From assembly GCA_964457545.1 (NCBI GenBank), contig CAYWEN010000016.1:186001-250000 (forward strand): DNA of 64,000 nucleotides. Reading direction: 5' to 3'. The translations under genes and the position numbers were made by a program. This DNA is from JAGGTJ01 sp964457545. GTDB lineage: Bacteria > Desulfobacterota > DSM-4660 > Desulfatiglandales > Desulfatiglandaceae. Positions 44,181 through 54,540 of the stretch are shown in pieces. The stretch's first letter is position 1. Each line of letters begins with the position of its first letter. The notes beneath the pieces are model-generated. The model had not been told where the DNA came from and did not search any database. It saw only the letters and a program-made list of their open reading frames with translations.

Positions 44181-44861
44181 TCATGCATAACCAATTTCCG
44201 CCAGGGTATCAGTAAACACCTTGTAAAATCTTTCATGCTCAGAAATTGCGTGTTTCAAGACAACAGAAATTTTTTCTATATCCTTCATGTTTATTATCAG
44301 ATCAACGCTCCATGCAAATGCCATCATTTTATCCATGGTTTTGACTTCTTCGCTTATAAGTGTTACAAACATCTGCCTTCTGACAGACATAGAAAGATGG
44401 TTGATATACTTTATTATCGGGTTGTTTGCAAGGGGCATATTCTCAAAATCATCATCCATAATCAACAGGTCAAACCGGTGAAGCCTGAGCTTGTCTATCG
44501 CATCTCTCGAGGTAAGTGCAAAAACACTTTTGTATTTCAATGCCTCAAGGGCACGTCCTGTTCTTTCTGCAAGGCCATTGTCATCAACAATTATTATGGC
44601 TGATGACATCCCCTCTTCGTACAGATCAAACACATTGTCGTTACAATCATGTCTGCATATATCCATATCTGATGCCTTTTGCCCAGAAGCCCTGTTTGAG
44701 GAAACAGATTCAAACTCCTTTGCAGGCTTGTCCTCCTTATCAACAGAGAGAACTATCCTGTTTTTGCACTGAGGGCATGATATGGCCACAGGGGTATTTA
44801 CAGGAATCTTTTTATCGGCAATGACCAGTTTTTTCCCACATTTATTACATTGAACTTGCAT
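44181..44861 (-). CDS. MJ0042-type zinc-ribbon protein with receiver domain
   Basis: The 226-residue protein begins with an MJ0042-like zinc ribbon (CNKCGKKL, then CPQCKNRIVL, residues 5-40). After a linker, a receiver-like domain follows (about 85-205). The receiver looks intact: acidic pair in AIIIVDDN, phospho-acceptor Asp in FDLLIMDDDFE, Thr in MFVTLISEE and Lys in IINMKD. It has no output domain, so it should act by protein contact. It follows two PilT-type ATPase genes by 87 nt on the same strand, suggesting a link to twitching motility or surface sensing. AAGGAG lies 8 nt upstream of the ATG. Confidence 0.75.
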   Translation of the reverse strand: MQVQCNKCGKKLVIADKKIPVNTPVAISCPQCKNRIVLSVDKEDKPAKEFESVSSNRASGQKASDMDICRHDCNDNVFDLYEEGMSSAIIIVDDNGLAERTGRALEALKYKSVFALTSRDAIDKLRLHRFDLLIMDDDFENMPLANNPIIKYINHLSMSVRRQMFVTLISEEVKTMDKMMAFAWSVDLIINMKDIEKISVVLKHAISEHERFYKVFTDTLAEIGYA

Positions 44862-44948
44862 TGGTTTATCTCCTTAACATCAAACATGATGGCCTCATCT
44901 GCAGCATTTGTATGCACCATCCAGACACATCAAACCGGAAATCCAGAC

Positions 44949-46133
44949 TTACCAGAAATCTCTGTTGCGTTTTTCTTTTCCATACTCTACGTCAACAGAC
45001 AACCCTTCAATATTAGTGGTTTTTTCTCCCCTTGCCGCCTTGACTGAATCAATACTTCTACCAACCACTGATTTTCTGGAGGCATAACTCATAGCAACTT
45101 CTTCAGTAATAAGGCCTCTCTCAAACAGGTCTGCAATAGCCTGATCAAACGTTCTCATTCCAAATGCCCGCCCTGATTCAATGATGTCATAAAATGTTCT
45201 TTCCTCGGTCTCTCCGTTCACTATATTATCCTTCACCCTTATATCAGATTTCATAATTTCAATGGCAGCAACCCTCCTTCCGTCTACCATAGGCAACAGA
45301 CGCTGACACACAATCCATCTGACCGTATCAGCAAGACGGGTACGAATCAGTTTCTCCTCCTCCAAATCAAACATTCCCACAATTCTGTTAACTGTCTGTC
45401 CCGCATCAACCGTATGAAGGGTACTTAACACAAGATGGCCGGTCTCTGCAGCACTCAAGGCGATTTCCATGGTCTCCCTGTCCCTCATTTCACCAACAAG
45501 TATCACCTTTGGGGCCTGTCTCAAAGCAGCCCTGAAACCAGAGGCAAACGTATCAAAATCTGTACCCAGTTCCCTTTGATTAAATGTGGCCTTCTTTTGC
45601 GGATGCACATACTCTACAGGATCCTCAAGTGTCACTACATGTACAGAAAAATTGCTGTTAATATCGTCGAGGATAGCAGCAAGAGAGGTGCTCTTCCCTG
45701 ATCCGGTAGCACCGGTAAAAAGCACTATCCCATTCCTTTCCTTGGCAATTTCATGAAACACCTCTGGCAGTTTCAAATCATCAATAGTTGGCACCCTTGT
45801 AGCCAGCTGCCTCATTACAGTTGAATAGGTACCCTGTCGGGAAAACACGTTTACCCTGAAACGAGCCTTTCCTGCCAGATTGTAGGAGAGGTCACATGAT
45901 CCCTTAGATAGCAGCTCCCTTGTTAAACGTCGATCCCCATTGATAATGTTAAGGGCAAGGGTTTCTGCCTGAAAGGGTGATATGCGCGAAATTGACGGAC
46001 TTAGATCCACCGGCTTAAGTTCACCTGATGACTCTACCTGAAACGGTTTGCCCACAGTTATATTAAGGTCCGATACACCTTCATAAGACTCCAGCATGGT
46101 TGTCAGTATATAATCAATTTGTTGTTGTCGCAT
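44949..46133 (-). CDS. Type IV pilus retraction ATPase, PilT/PilU family (second copy)
   Basis: A hexameric cytoplasmic ATPase that drives pilus retraction. The 394 residues have Walker A FTGATGSGKSTSLAAI near 145, the Asp box TLEDPVEYVH, the Walker B-like VILVGEMRDRETMEIALSAA and the His box GHLVLSTLHTVDA. The C-terminal AIRNLIRE-type retraction signature of PilT is replaced by DIRVKDNIV, and the longer tail suggests a PilU-like partner. The ATG at 46133 follows AGGGAG; the frame from 46205 overlaps upstream sequence without support. It lies 101 nt after pilT. Confidence 0.9.
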   Translation of the reverse strand: MRQQQIDYILTTMLESYEGVSDLNITVGKPFQVESSGELKPVDLSPSISRISPFQAETLALNIINGDRRLTRELLSKGSCDLSYNLAGKARFRVNVFSRQGTYSTVMRQLATRVPTIDDLKLPEVFHEIAKERNGIVLFTGATGSGKSTSLAAILDDINSNFSVHVVTLEDPVEYVHPQKKATFNQRELGTDFDTFASGFRAALRQAPKVILVGEMRDRETMEIALSAAETGHLVLSTLHTVDAGQTVNRIVGMFDLEEEKLIRTRLADTVRWIVCQRLLPMVDGRRVAAIEIMKSDIRVKDNIVNGETEERTFYDIIESGRAFGMRTFDQAIADLFERGLITEEVAMSYASRKSVVGRSIDSVKAARGEKTTNIEGLSVDVEYGKEKRNRDFW

Positions 46134-46234
46134 TGCAGTGCTCCCTTTGGAAAGACAAACAAGACAAGATCCGTATAAACTGGATAATTCCTCCTCCCTG
46201 CACAAATAATTCCGGACGGTTTTTACAACACAGC

Positions 46235-47320
46235 CTAAACAACATCAGTAAAATCAACCGGAGGATTTTTAAGAAACGGTAAAAATTTTGGTTTGTCGTT
46301 ACATTTGGAATATGCCTCATCCGGACTGATGATCTTTTTGTTAAGAAGGCCCATTATGGTATCGTCAAGTGTCTGCATGCCATATTTTCTTCCTGTCTGA
46401 AGCATTGACGGAATCTGATAGGTCTTTGCCTCACGGATAAGATTCCTTACTGCCGGCGTTGCAACCATTATTTCAAGCGCTGCAACCCTCCCTCTTTTAT
46501 CAATACGTTTGAACAGGGTCTGGGCAACAACGGCCCTCAGACTTTCAGAGAGAGTGCTTCTTATCTGATCCTGCTGACTGACAGGGAATACCTCTATTAT
46601 CCTGTCAACCGTCTTGGCAGCGCTTGATGTATGAAGCGTACCAAACACCAGATGCCCGGTGGCTGATGCCTCAATAGCAAGAGAAATGGTCTCAAGGTCA
46701 CGCAACTCCCCGACCAGAATAATATCAGGGTCTTCTCTAAGAGCCCCTCTCAAGGCAGTTGCAAACGATTTGGTATGTACACCTACCTCCCTATGATTAA
46801 CAACCGCCATAAGACTTTTATGCACAAACTCAATCGGATCTTCAATGGTAAGTATATGGTCCTTTCGGGTCTTGTTTGCCTCATCTATAATTGCCGCCAA
46901 TGTAGTGGATTTTCCGGAACCGGTTGGACCGGTAACCAAAACCAGACCTCTTGGCAAACCTGCAAGACGTTTGACTACTGATGGAAGACCAAGCTCATCA
47001 CAGGTAAGGATTGCAGATGGAATTTCCCTGAATACTGCACCTATCCCATATTTTTGCTGGAAAAAATTGGCGCGGTATCTCGCCAACCCAGCAATTTCAT
47101 AAGCAAAATCTACATCTCCTGTATCCTCAAACACCTTCAGTTTATGTTCAGGAGCTATTTCATAGAGCATGGAACGCAAGGAATCATCGTCCAGAACCTT
47201 GTACTTGACCCTTTCAAGGTCACCATCTATTCTTAAAACAGGTTGCTGTCCTGACAAAAGATGCAAATCTGATGCTCCCTGTTCATGCATAAGCTTAAAA
47301 AAGGCATCAATCTGTGCCAT
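46235..47320 (-). CDS. pilT: Type IV pilus retraction ATPase PilT
   Basis: The main twitching-motility motor, 361 residues. It shows an N-terminal PAS-like domain with GASDLHLLSGQQPVLRIDG, Walker A TGPTGSGKSTTLAAI near 130, the Asp box TIEDPIEFVH, LVGELRDLETISLAIEASAT and the His box GHLVFGTLHTSSA. The C-terminal PAVRNLIREAKTYQIPSMLQ closely matches the PilT AIRNLIRE signature needed for retraction. GGAGGTG lies 5 nt before the ATG. The second ATPase and the receiver gene follow. No pilin or pilB genes are in the window. Confidence 0.95.
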   Translation of the reverse strand: MAQIDAFFKLMHEQGASDLHLLSGQQPVLRIDGDLERVKYKVLDDDSLRSMLYEIAPEHKLKVFEDTGDVDFAYEIAGLARYRANFFQQKYGIGAVFREIPSAILTCDELGLPSVVKRLAGLPRGLVLVTGPTGSGKSTTLAAIIDEANKTRKDHILTIEDPIEFVHKSLMAVVNHREVGVHTKSFATALRGALREDPDIILVGELRDLETISLAIEASATGHLVFGTLHTSSAAKTVDRIIEVFPVSQQDQIRSTLSESLRAVVAQTLFKRIDKRGRVAALEIMVATPAVRNLIREAKTYQIPSMLQTGRKYGMQTLDDTIMGLLNKKIISPDEAYSKCNDKPKFLPFLKNPPVDFTDVV

Positions 47321-47383
47321 TTTTCACCTCCTGTATTGTAAGACATGCAAGTATTTTGACTCACATATCTTCCAAAGCAATAC

Positions 47384-47515
47384 TGTTTCATCCGTAAACA
47401 GTTACTTCCCATGATCCCATCACTTGTCTGCGCCCTTGGTGCATAGACGTCTTCATCCTTTGGCAGGCCATGGTCTCCTTGGTCCTGTAAAAGACATATT
47501 GGTTCCATACCGGAA
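47384..47515 (-). repeat. Possible diverged copy of the dispersed repeat
   Basis: On the minus strand it has GGTTTCCGGTATGGAACCAA, then CACCAAGGGCGCAGACAAGT and TGTTTACGGATGAAACAG. This order resembles copy A, but matches are patchy. Confidence 0.3.
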
Positions 47516-47937
47516 ACCTGCCATTGCCCCAAATCCATCTCAAGTTGACAGCAATGATCGTGCCAGATTGCCCATAACTGCAAAAAAAAGCATCATCAGC
47601 CACCTCTTTCATCCCAAGACCCTGGCGCTATGTTCTCCTGTATCCTTGCCGCTATGTTACAGTTACAAGACAATAACCGGGCAAAAAGATCAGTTTCTGC
47701 AGGGATGCCATACAGAAAACATTGAAAAATGCCACCGTATTACATATAATGTATTCTTGAGTCAAACAGAGCATTGCAGCTTTTGATGATCGTTTCTGCA
47801 GGATTACCTGAAAATCTTACCTGTTTGACGGAAGATCTATCATTCGTCAGAAACAAAAGAATACATAGACGATCTTGCTTGAAAACAATCAGGATTTATA
47901 AGGTCTGAATTCCAGGATTTCATCAAACTGCTCAATT

Positions 47938-47964
47938 CGGCCAAGCCTGAAACAGGCATGGCCG
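47938..47964 (+). promoter_or_regulatory. Hairpin upstream of ftsH
   Basis: CGGCCAAGCCTG (47938-47949) pairs with CAGGCATGGCCG (47953-47964) with one mismatch and a 3-nt loop, 137 nt before the ftsH start. No T-run follows. Confidence 0.35.
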
Positions 47965-48100
47965 GACTCAAGACATCATGGCCATCCCTTGAACATAAAA
48001 ACAGTTTCAAACCACTTCCACAAACCCTCTGCCTGCAGAGTCCAGGTTAAGGAACTACGTGTAACACCTAAAAAAACACGGCACAGGAGGTCATTTCAAA

Positions 48101-49930
48101 TTGAATCAATTCTACAAAAATCTGGCCCTTTGGCTTGTTATCAGTTTGATGATGGTGATGTTGTTTCAGGTATTCAGACATCCCAACAACGCCATATCCA
48201 CTATAAGTTACAGTGATTTTCTAAATATGGTGGAAACCGGCAATGTATCTCAGGTTACCATTCAGGGAAACAATATTACCGGCATATCAGCACAGGGACT
48301 CTTTAAAACCTATGCGCCCAAGGATCCTGAAATGATCAAACTCCTGAGGGCAAAAGGGGTTAAAATCCTTGCAAAACCCATAGAAACATCTTCCTGGTTC
48401 CAGGTCTTCCTGTCGTGGGTGCCCATGCTTTTACTGATTGCTGTATGGATATTTTTCATGCGCCAAATGCAGTCAGGGGGGGGGAAAGCGCTGTCTTTTG
48501 GAAAAAGCCGCGCAAGGATGATGACCAATGATCAGGAAAAGGTCACCTTTGACGATGTGGCAGGCATTGATGAGGCAAAAGAGGAACTACAGGAAATTGT
48601 AGAATTTTTAAGGGATCCCAAAAGATTTACCCGGCTTGGAGGCCGTATCCCAAAGGGGGTGCTTCTGGTAGGCGCCCCCGGCACAGGAAAGACCCTTTTA
48701 TCCAGGGCCATTGCAGGAGAAGCAAATGTGCCGTTTTTCAGTATAAGCGGATCGGATTTTGTAGAGATGTTTGTAGGTGTTGGCGCCTCCAGGGTAAGAG
48801 ACCTTTTTGTACAGGGAAAAAAGAATGCGCCCTGTATCATATTCATTGATGAAATCGATGCGGTTGGCAGACACAGAGGTGCTGGTCTGGGCGGAGGACA
48901 CGATGAAAGGGAACAGACACTTAACCAACTCCTTGTGGAAATGGACGGTTTTGAATCCAATGAAGGCGTTATATTGATTTCTGCTACCAACAGGCCCGAT
49001 GTTCTTGACCCTGCCCTTCTCAGGCCAGGCCGCTTTGACCGTCAGGTCGTAGTGCCGACTCCGGATATAAAGGGCAGAGAGGGAATATTCAAGGTACACA
49101 TGAAAAACAAGATGCTGAGCAAAGACATAGATCTGTCCATACTTGCCAGGGGAACGCCGGGATTCACAGGAGCAGATATTGAAAACATGGTCAATGAGGC
49201 CGCCCTTCTTGCTGCAAGACGTGGAAAGGACAAAATTGAGATGGAAGATCTCGAAGATGCCAAAGACAAGGTATTGATGGGTGTGGAACGGAAAAGCATG
49301 CTCATAACCGAGGAGGAAAAAAGGATTACGGCATATCATGAGGCCGGACATGTACTGGTTGCAAAGCTTCTCCCGAACACAGACCCCATCCACAAGGTAA
49401 CCATTATACCAAGAGGACGGGCGCTTGGCCTCACACAGCAGCTTCCCATAGACGAGAAACATACATACCCAAAAGAATATCTTTTGAACAATATGACCAT
49501 ATTTATGGGTGGAAGGGTTGCAGAAGAGATTATATTAAAGGCACAGACAACCGGGGCAGGCAACGATATTGAGAGGGCATCCGATCTTGCCCGCAAGATG
49601 GTGTGTGTTTATGGTATGAGCGATAAATTAGGGCCCATGACCTTTGGCAAACAGGAAGAACAGATATTTCTTGGAAAAGAAATATCCCAACACAGGGACT
49701 ACAGTGAGTTGACGGCCCAAAAAATTGACGAAGAGGTAAACAGGATCATCACTGAAAGCTATGACAGAGCCCACAAGATCCTGTCTGACAATCTGGAGAT
49801 TCTGGAAAAAATCGCACAGTCCCTGCTGGAAAAAGAGACCCTTGACAGCAATGATATAGACGAGATCATATCAGAATTCATACCCAAAGACGATACCCCT
49901 GACTCCCGGAATGGAGACGCAACTTCTTGA
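48101..49930 (+). CDS. ftsH: ATP-dependent zinc metalloprotease FtsH
   Basis: A membrane-anchored hexameric AAA+ protease for quality control and regulated turnover. The 609 residues have two N-terminal membrane helices (about 7-25 and 103-122), an AAA+ domain with Walker A GAPGTGKT, Walker B IIFIDEIDAVG and the SRH region ATNRPDVLDPALLRPGRFDR, and the protease motif HEAGH near 410 with a distal Asp. The start is a TTG at 48101 with GGAGGT 9 nt upstream. Its stop overlaps the folP start by 4 nt (TTGA). Confidence 0.96.
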   Translation: MNQFYKNLALWLVISLMMVMLFQVFRHPNNAISTISYSDFLNMVETGNVSQVTIQGNNITGISAQGLFKTYAPKDPEMIKLLRAKGVKILAKPIETSSWFQVFLSWVPMLLLIAVWIFFMRQMQSGGGKALSFGKSRARMMTNDQEKVTFDDVAGIDEAKEELQEIVEFLRDPKRFTRLGGRIPKGVLLVGAPGTGKTLLSRAIAGEANVPFFSISGSDFVEMFVGVGASRVRDLFVQGKKNAPCIIFIDEIDAVGRHRGAGLGGGHDEREQTLNQLLVEMDGFESNEGVILISATNRPDVLDPALLRPGRFDRQVVVPTPDIKGREGIFKVHMKNKMLSKDIDLSILARGTPGFTGADIENMVNEAALLAARRGKDKIEMEDLEDAKDKVLMGVERKSMLITEEEKRITAYHEAGHVLVAKLLPNTDPIHKVTIIPRGRALGLTQQLPIDEKHTYPKEYLLNNMTIFMGGRVAEEIILKAQTTGAGNDIERASDLARKMVCVYGMSDKLGPMTFGKQEEQIFLGKEISQHRDYSELTAQKIDEEVNRIITESYDRAHKILSDNLEILEKIAQSLLEKETLDSNDIDEIISEFIPKDDTPDSRNGDATS

Positions 49931-50769
49931 ATCTTCGCATGAAACATAAAAAATATGTGCTAAGGCCTGCAGATCGCACCCTGATCATGGGGATATTGAA
50001 TGTTACACCAGATTCATTTTCAGATGGGGGAAAATATATTGAAAAACACAGGGCCGTCAAGCATGGCCTTGACATGGTTAAAAACGGGGCAGATATAATC
50101 GATATCGGAGGTGAATCCACACGTCCGTATTCAAAAAGGGTATCAACTGCCGAGGAAATGGACAGGGTTATCCCTGTTATTGAGGAACTGAGCAGACAGA
50201 TTGACATCCCGATCAGCATAGACACCTGCAAAAGCGCTGTAGCGCATGAGGCAATCAAGGCAGGCGCATCCATCATCAATGATATAAGCGCACTCAGGTT
50301 TGATTCTGATATGGGGCAGGTGGCAGCCAGCTCACAGGTGCCTGTAATTCTCATGCACATGCAGGGAACTCCTGAAACAATGCAGGACAATCCCCATTAT
50401 GACAATCTTTTGACAGACATAAAAATTTTTTTCAGTGAAGCCATTAAACATGCCAAAAGTTTCGGGATCAAGGAAGAAAATATCATCATAGACCCTGGCA
50501 TCGGATTTGGAAAAACCATGGAACACAATCTCACCATTATACGGAACCTCTCTTGCTTCCGGTCCCTCAACAGGCCCATACTGCTTGGCACATCCAACAA
50601 GGCCTTTATAGGACGTGTGCTTGGAGATAATAACAGAGAAACAGGAACCATGGTCACCATTGCCTGTGGAATCATGTCCGGTGCCAATATCGTACGGGTA
50701 CACAACGTCAAAACAGCCTTGCCTGTAGTAAAGATGGCCGATGCAATAAAGATGGCATCATACGCATAA
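49927..50769 (+). CDS. folP: Dihydropteroate synthase
   Basis: Joins p-aminobenzoate to the pterin diphosphate in folate synthesis. The 280-residue TIM barrel has IMGILNVTPDSFSDGGKYI, GGESTRPYSK, ISIDTCKSAVA and DPGIGFGKTMEHNL, and ends with VRVHNVKTALPVVKMADAI, all signature segments. The start is either the TTG at 49927 overlapping the ftsH stop, with GGAGA 9 nt upstream, or the ATG at 49939. It is cotranscribed with ftsH. Confidence 0.96.
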   Translation: MNLRMKHKKYVLRPADRTLIMGILNVTPDSFSDGGKYIEKHRAVKHGLDMVKNGADIIDIGGESTRPYSKRVSTAEEMDRVIPVIEELSRQIDIPISIDTCKSAVAHEAIKAGASIINDISALRFDSDMGQVAASSQVPVILMHMQGTPETMQDNPHYDNLLTDIKIFFSEAIKHAKSFGIKEENIIIDPGIGFGKTMEHNLTIIRNLSCFRSLNRPILLGTSNKAFIGRVLGDNNRETGTMVTIACGIMSGANIVRVHNVKTALPVVKMADAIKMASYA

Positions 50770-50846
50770 GAACGGGAAAAACCGAAGGTTTACTGAACAA
50801 CAAGCATGCATATCTCACAAACATCTTAACCGGATATTGTATCTCA

Positions 50847-51647
50847 ATGATATTTTGCATAGACGTAGGCAATACACATACCGTATTATGTCTAACCGAC
50901 ACAGACAACATTATTCATGACTGGAGGATCAGAACAGACAGCAGAATAACGGCTGATGAACTGTATGTAACAATTTTCACCCTGTTCAAGATTGCAAAAC
51001 TGAGCTCTGACAGCGTAAGTGCAATTGTGGTTTCCTCTGTAGTGCCTCCTGTTACGAACATAATCAAGGAACTTGCAGTCAATTATTTTAACATATCACC
51101 TGTTATTGCAAATTCATCTACAGACATCGGGATGCCCATAAAATGTATCAATCCCGCAACTGTAGGAGCAGACAGGATAGTGAATGCAGCAGGGGCATAT
51201 GAAAAATATCATACATCCATGATTATAATCGATTTTGGAACAGCAACCACCTTTGACTGCGTTTCCATAAACGGAGAGTTCATGGGAGGTGTTATTGCAC
51301 CAGGCGCCGTTATTGCTTCCGAGGCCCTTTTCAACAGCACATCCCAGCTCCCAAAAGTAAATATCTTTACTCCTCCGAAAGATATCATTGCACAGGATAC
51401 TGTCAACAGTATCAAGGCCGGTATTTTATACGGCTATACAGGGTTGGTAGATGGTATAGTCAAACGCATGAAAAAAGAGATGGATTCTGATCCCATGGTA
51501 ATTGCCACTGGAGGACTGGCCCATATATTTTCTGATTTGTCAGAGACAATAAATACTGTGGAAAAATTTTTGACCATCCATGGGTTAATGACCATTTTCA
51601 AAAAAATCAGTCAATCCCATAATCCTTTGAAAGATCCGCCCGGGTAA
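50847..51647 (+). CDS. coaX: Type III pantothenate kinase CoaX
   Basis: Phosphorylates pantothenate in the first step of coenzyme A synthesis. The 266-residue ASKHA-fold protein has FCIDVGNTHTVLCL at the N-terminus, RIVNAAGAYEKY and IDFGTATTFDCVSINGEFMG, and ends with a phosphate-binding ATGGLAHIF. These are the type III kinase motifs. It follows folP by 77 bp on the same strand. The start ATG has no clear Shine-Dalgarno sequence. Confidence 0.95.
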   Translation: MIFCIDVGNTHTVLCLTDTDNIIHDWRIRTDSRITADELYVTIFTLFKIAKLSSDSVSAIVVSSVVPPVTNIIKELAVNYFNISPVIANSSTDIGMPIKCINPATVGADRIVNAAGAYEKYHTSMIIIDFGTATTFDCVSINGEFMGGVIAPGAVIASEALFNSTSQLPKVNIFTPPKDIIAQDTVNSIKAGILYGYTGLVDGIVKRMKKEMDSDPMVIATGGLAHIFSDLSETINTVEKFLTIHGLMTIFKKISQSHNPLKDPPG

Positions 51648-51885
51648 GATCTGAAACAGGCAGGTGCTCAGACAGGTGGAATCTTTTGTATGCATACCCA
51701 AAAAGCACCCTGATTTATCCTCCAGGGCACAACAGCCCCTGCATTCCCGACCCACAAGTTCTTCATGTCATAAACAAGGCCGGCAGCCCGAACTTGCACA
51801 AAAATTATCATCAGACAAACTGAAAATTCCATGCTCCACCCACAAACGGAGTGTAGCATCACAAACCCTTTAAACAACGGTACAC

Positions 51886-54411
51886 ATGACCTTATATGAC
51901 TATCCCTGGTTTTCAAAAATCAAACGTCCAAGCCGTTACATAGGCGGTGAAGTCAACAGTATAAAAAAAGATCTTTCAAACATAGATGTAACCATTGTCC
52001 TTGCCTTTCCCGATGTCTACGATGTAGGCATGTCCCATCTTGGCTTTAAAATACTTTACCATATACTCAACAAAAAATCCTGGATAGCAGCAGAAAGGGC
52101 CTTTTGTCCATGGACAGACCTTGAACAGGAAATGAGGGCACACAATGTATGCCTCACAAGCCTTGAATCGGACAGGCCCCTATCCTCCTTTGATACTGTG
52201 GGATTCAGCCTTCAGCACGAACTGTGCTATACAAATGTACTGACCATGCTGGACCTTTCAGGTATACCTCTGTTTGCCCGGAGCAGAAAAGACACAGATC
52301 CTCTGATTATTGGAGGGGGGCCTGCATGTTTCAACCCTGAACCTGTTGCCGATTTTTTCGATCTTTTTCTCATAGGAGATGGTGAAGAGGCCCTTGTCAA
52401 GATATGCCGAACTCTAAAAGAGGCCAAAACATCCGGCACGAGGGACAGAAACCGGCTGTTACATGAGCTTATGCACATCCGTGGCGTTTATGTCCCATCC
52501 ATGTTTGCCATCCATTATACGGACAAGGGCACAATAGACAGTATTGAGCCAAAATTTCCGGATTACCCCTTTGTAGAAAAGGCCATTGTTGATGATATAA
52601 ACAAACATCCATTCCCAACAAAGCAGGTAGTTCCCTTCACCGAACTTGTCCATGACAGGATAGCCATAGAGATTGCACGGGGATGTACACGGGGATGTCG
52701 TTTTTGTCAGGCAGGCATGATATACAGGCCTGTGCGGGAACGCAATCCTGAATCAATATTTTGTATTGCCCGGGATGCCATCGCTGCAACCGGTTATGAT
52801 GAATTGTCCCTTTTATCATTGAGCTCAGGTGACTACTCATGCATTGAACCCATGCTGATTTCCCTGATGAACACCTTTTCAGAGGAAAAGGTCGCTGTAA
52901 GTCTCCCTTCTCTCAGGGTTGATACCCTTAACCCGTTACTAATGGAGCAGATAAAAAGAGTAAGAAAGACCGGCTTTACCATTGCCGTGGAGGCAGGTAA
53001 TGAAGATCTGCGAAAGGTTATCAACAAGGGCCTGACACAACAGGATATACTTGAAACAGCACAGGCCGTGTACAGGGCAGGATGGAAACTTGTCAAACTG
53101 TACTTCATGATCGGCCTGCCTTTTGAAAAAGAAAAGGATATCTATGATATTGTTGATCTGGCCAGGCAGGTAGTGAAACTTTCCGGTAAAGGGAAAAAAG
53201 GCTTTAAATTAAACATCAGTGTTTCCACCTTTGTGCCCAAGGCTCACACACCGTTCATGTGGGAACCACAATTATCCCTGCAGGAAAGCACAAGACGTAT
53301 AAACCTTATAAGAGAGAGTCTTAGGGGCACACATGTCCGTGTAAAATGGAACGAACCTGAAACAAGCTGGCTTGAAGGTGTCTTTTCAAGGGGAGACAGG
53401 GTCCTGGGCAATGCCGTTTTTCAGGCATGGAAACTCGGAGCCAGATTTGATGCATGGTCAGATCAATTCAGAAAAGACATATGGGATGAAGCCTTTGGAC
53501 ACACATGTCTGGATCCAAAGCTTTATCTGCACAGGAAAAGGGACATTGATGAGACCCTGCCATGGGATCATATAAAGACAGGGGTAAGCAAAAAGTTTCT
53601 GAAACAGGAGCTTGAAAAAGCCAGGCAGCGTAAATTCACCAAGGATTGCAGACAAGGGTGTATCGGCTGTGGAGTGTGTGACCAAGAAAAAATTGCGCCT
53701 GTTATTGTAAACAGCAGAAAAACAAAGGCCGTTTCTGGCACCAAGCCGTCTGGCAAAACATCTTCCACAGCAAATCTTCCGGTTTTTTACCGTCTGACCT
53801 ATACAAAGCTTGACAGGGCCAGATACCTCAGTCATCTGGAAGTTATCAAGGTGTTTTTAAGGGCATTTAAACGTTCAGGCATACATCTGGCATATTCTCA
53901 CGGTTTTCATCCCATGCCAAAGATATCTTTTCTCTCTGCCTTGCCGGTTGGAACTGAAAGCATGTGTGAAACAGCAGATATAACTATCCTGAATCCCATA
54001 TCAATCCATTCGTTAAAGGACCGCATAAACCGTGAGCTTCCTGAAGGCATTTCTGTAACCTCGGCAACAGGTCTACCTTCAGGAAGAAAAAAGCCAACAC
54101 TGATAAGCGTGCATTATCTTATCAACATTGAAGGTGAAGATCTTTTGACACAAAAGGACAGGTTAAAAAGGTTCAATGATGCTGACACATGGCTTGCAGA
54201 AAAACAGACAAAAAAAAGAAAAAAAGAAATTGATATAAAAAGGCAGGTTCAGTCAATAAACATTGTCTCAAAAAACCAAGCGGAACTGGTTTTGAGGCAT
54301 AGCCATGAAGCCGGTTTGAAGCCGGATGAAATAATCAGGACAGTATTTATGCTGCCAAATATCAACCCCTGGGAAATAAGGGTAATAAAAACAGGACAAG
54401 TATTTTCATAA
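51886..54411 (+). CDS. Radical SAM protein fused to DUF2344 (TIGR03960/TIGR03936 type)
   Basis: This 841-residue protein has an N-terminal cobalamin-binding-like domain (FPDVYDVGMSHLGFKILYHI), then a radical SAM domain near residue 255 with the cluster motif CTRGCRFC in ARGCTRGCRFCQAGMIYRPV. A cysteine-rich linker (CRQGCIGCGVC, near 590) leads to a C-terminal DUF2344 domain (about 625-840, RYLSHLEVIKVFLRAFKRSG, then SHGFHPMPKISF). The two families are often separate adjacent genes; here they are fused. The target is unknown; members often lie near ribosomal or RNase genes. The ATG at 51886 fits the family start. Confidence 0.9.
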   Translation: MTLYDYPWFSKIKRPSRYIGGEVNSIKKDLSNIDVTIVLAFPDVYDVGMSHLGFKILYHILNKKSWIAAERAFCPWTDLEQEMRAHNVCLTSLESDRPLSSFDTVGFSLQHELCYTNVLTMLDLSGIPLFARSRKDTDPLIIGGGPACFNPEPVADFFDLFLIGDGEEALVKICRTLKEAKTSGTRDRNRLLHELMHIRGVYVPSMFAIHYTDKGTIDSIEPKFPDYPFVEKAIVDDINKHPFPTKQVVPFTELVHDRIAIEIARGCTRGCRFCQAGMIYRPVRERNPESIFCIARDAIAATGYDELSLLSLSSGDYSCIEPMLISLMNTFSEEKVAVSLPSLRVDTLNPLLMEQIKRVRKTGFTIAVEAGNEDLRKVINKGLTQQDILETAQAVYRAGWKLVKLYFMIGLPFEKEKDIYDIVDLARQVVKLSGKGKKGFKLNISVSTFVPKAHTPFMWEPQLSLQESTRRINLIRESLRGTHVRVKWNEPETSWLEGVFSRGDRVLGNAVFQAWKLGARFDAWSDQFRKDIWDEAFGHTCLDPKLYLHRKRDIDETLPWDHIKTGVSKKFLKQELEKARQRKFTKDCRQGCIGCGVCDQEKIAPVIVNSRKTKAVSGTKPSGKTSSTANLPVFYRLTYTKLDRARYLSHLEVIKVFLRAFKRSGIHLAYSHGFHPMPKISFLSALPVGTESMCETADITILNPISIHSLKDRINRELPEGISVTSATGLPSGRKKPTLISVHYLINIEGEDLLTQKDRLKRFNDADTWLAEKQTKKRKKEIDIKRQVQSINIVSKNQAELVLRHSHEAGLKPDEIIRTVFMLPNINPWEIRVIKTGQVFS

Positions 54412-54540
54412 GATCCGGGCAAATCCAAAGGGCTGTATAATCCATATACCGTCTCCTTTATACCCGGGTTACTTATGTTCCCCGTATCTGGCATACGCAA
54501 AACATCAGGTGCATGCTTTGCCATAATACCTGGGAGGGAC

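Larger units (their letters stand above)
47321..48100. other. 780-bp divergent region between pilT and ftsH
   Basis: It may hold a strongly diverged repeat copy (47384-47515, minus) and has a hairpin at 47938-47964 near ftsH. Frames here (47233-47583, 47388-47612, 47424-47786) have no ribosome binding site or homology. Confidence 0.4.
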
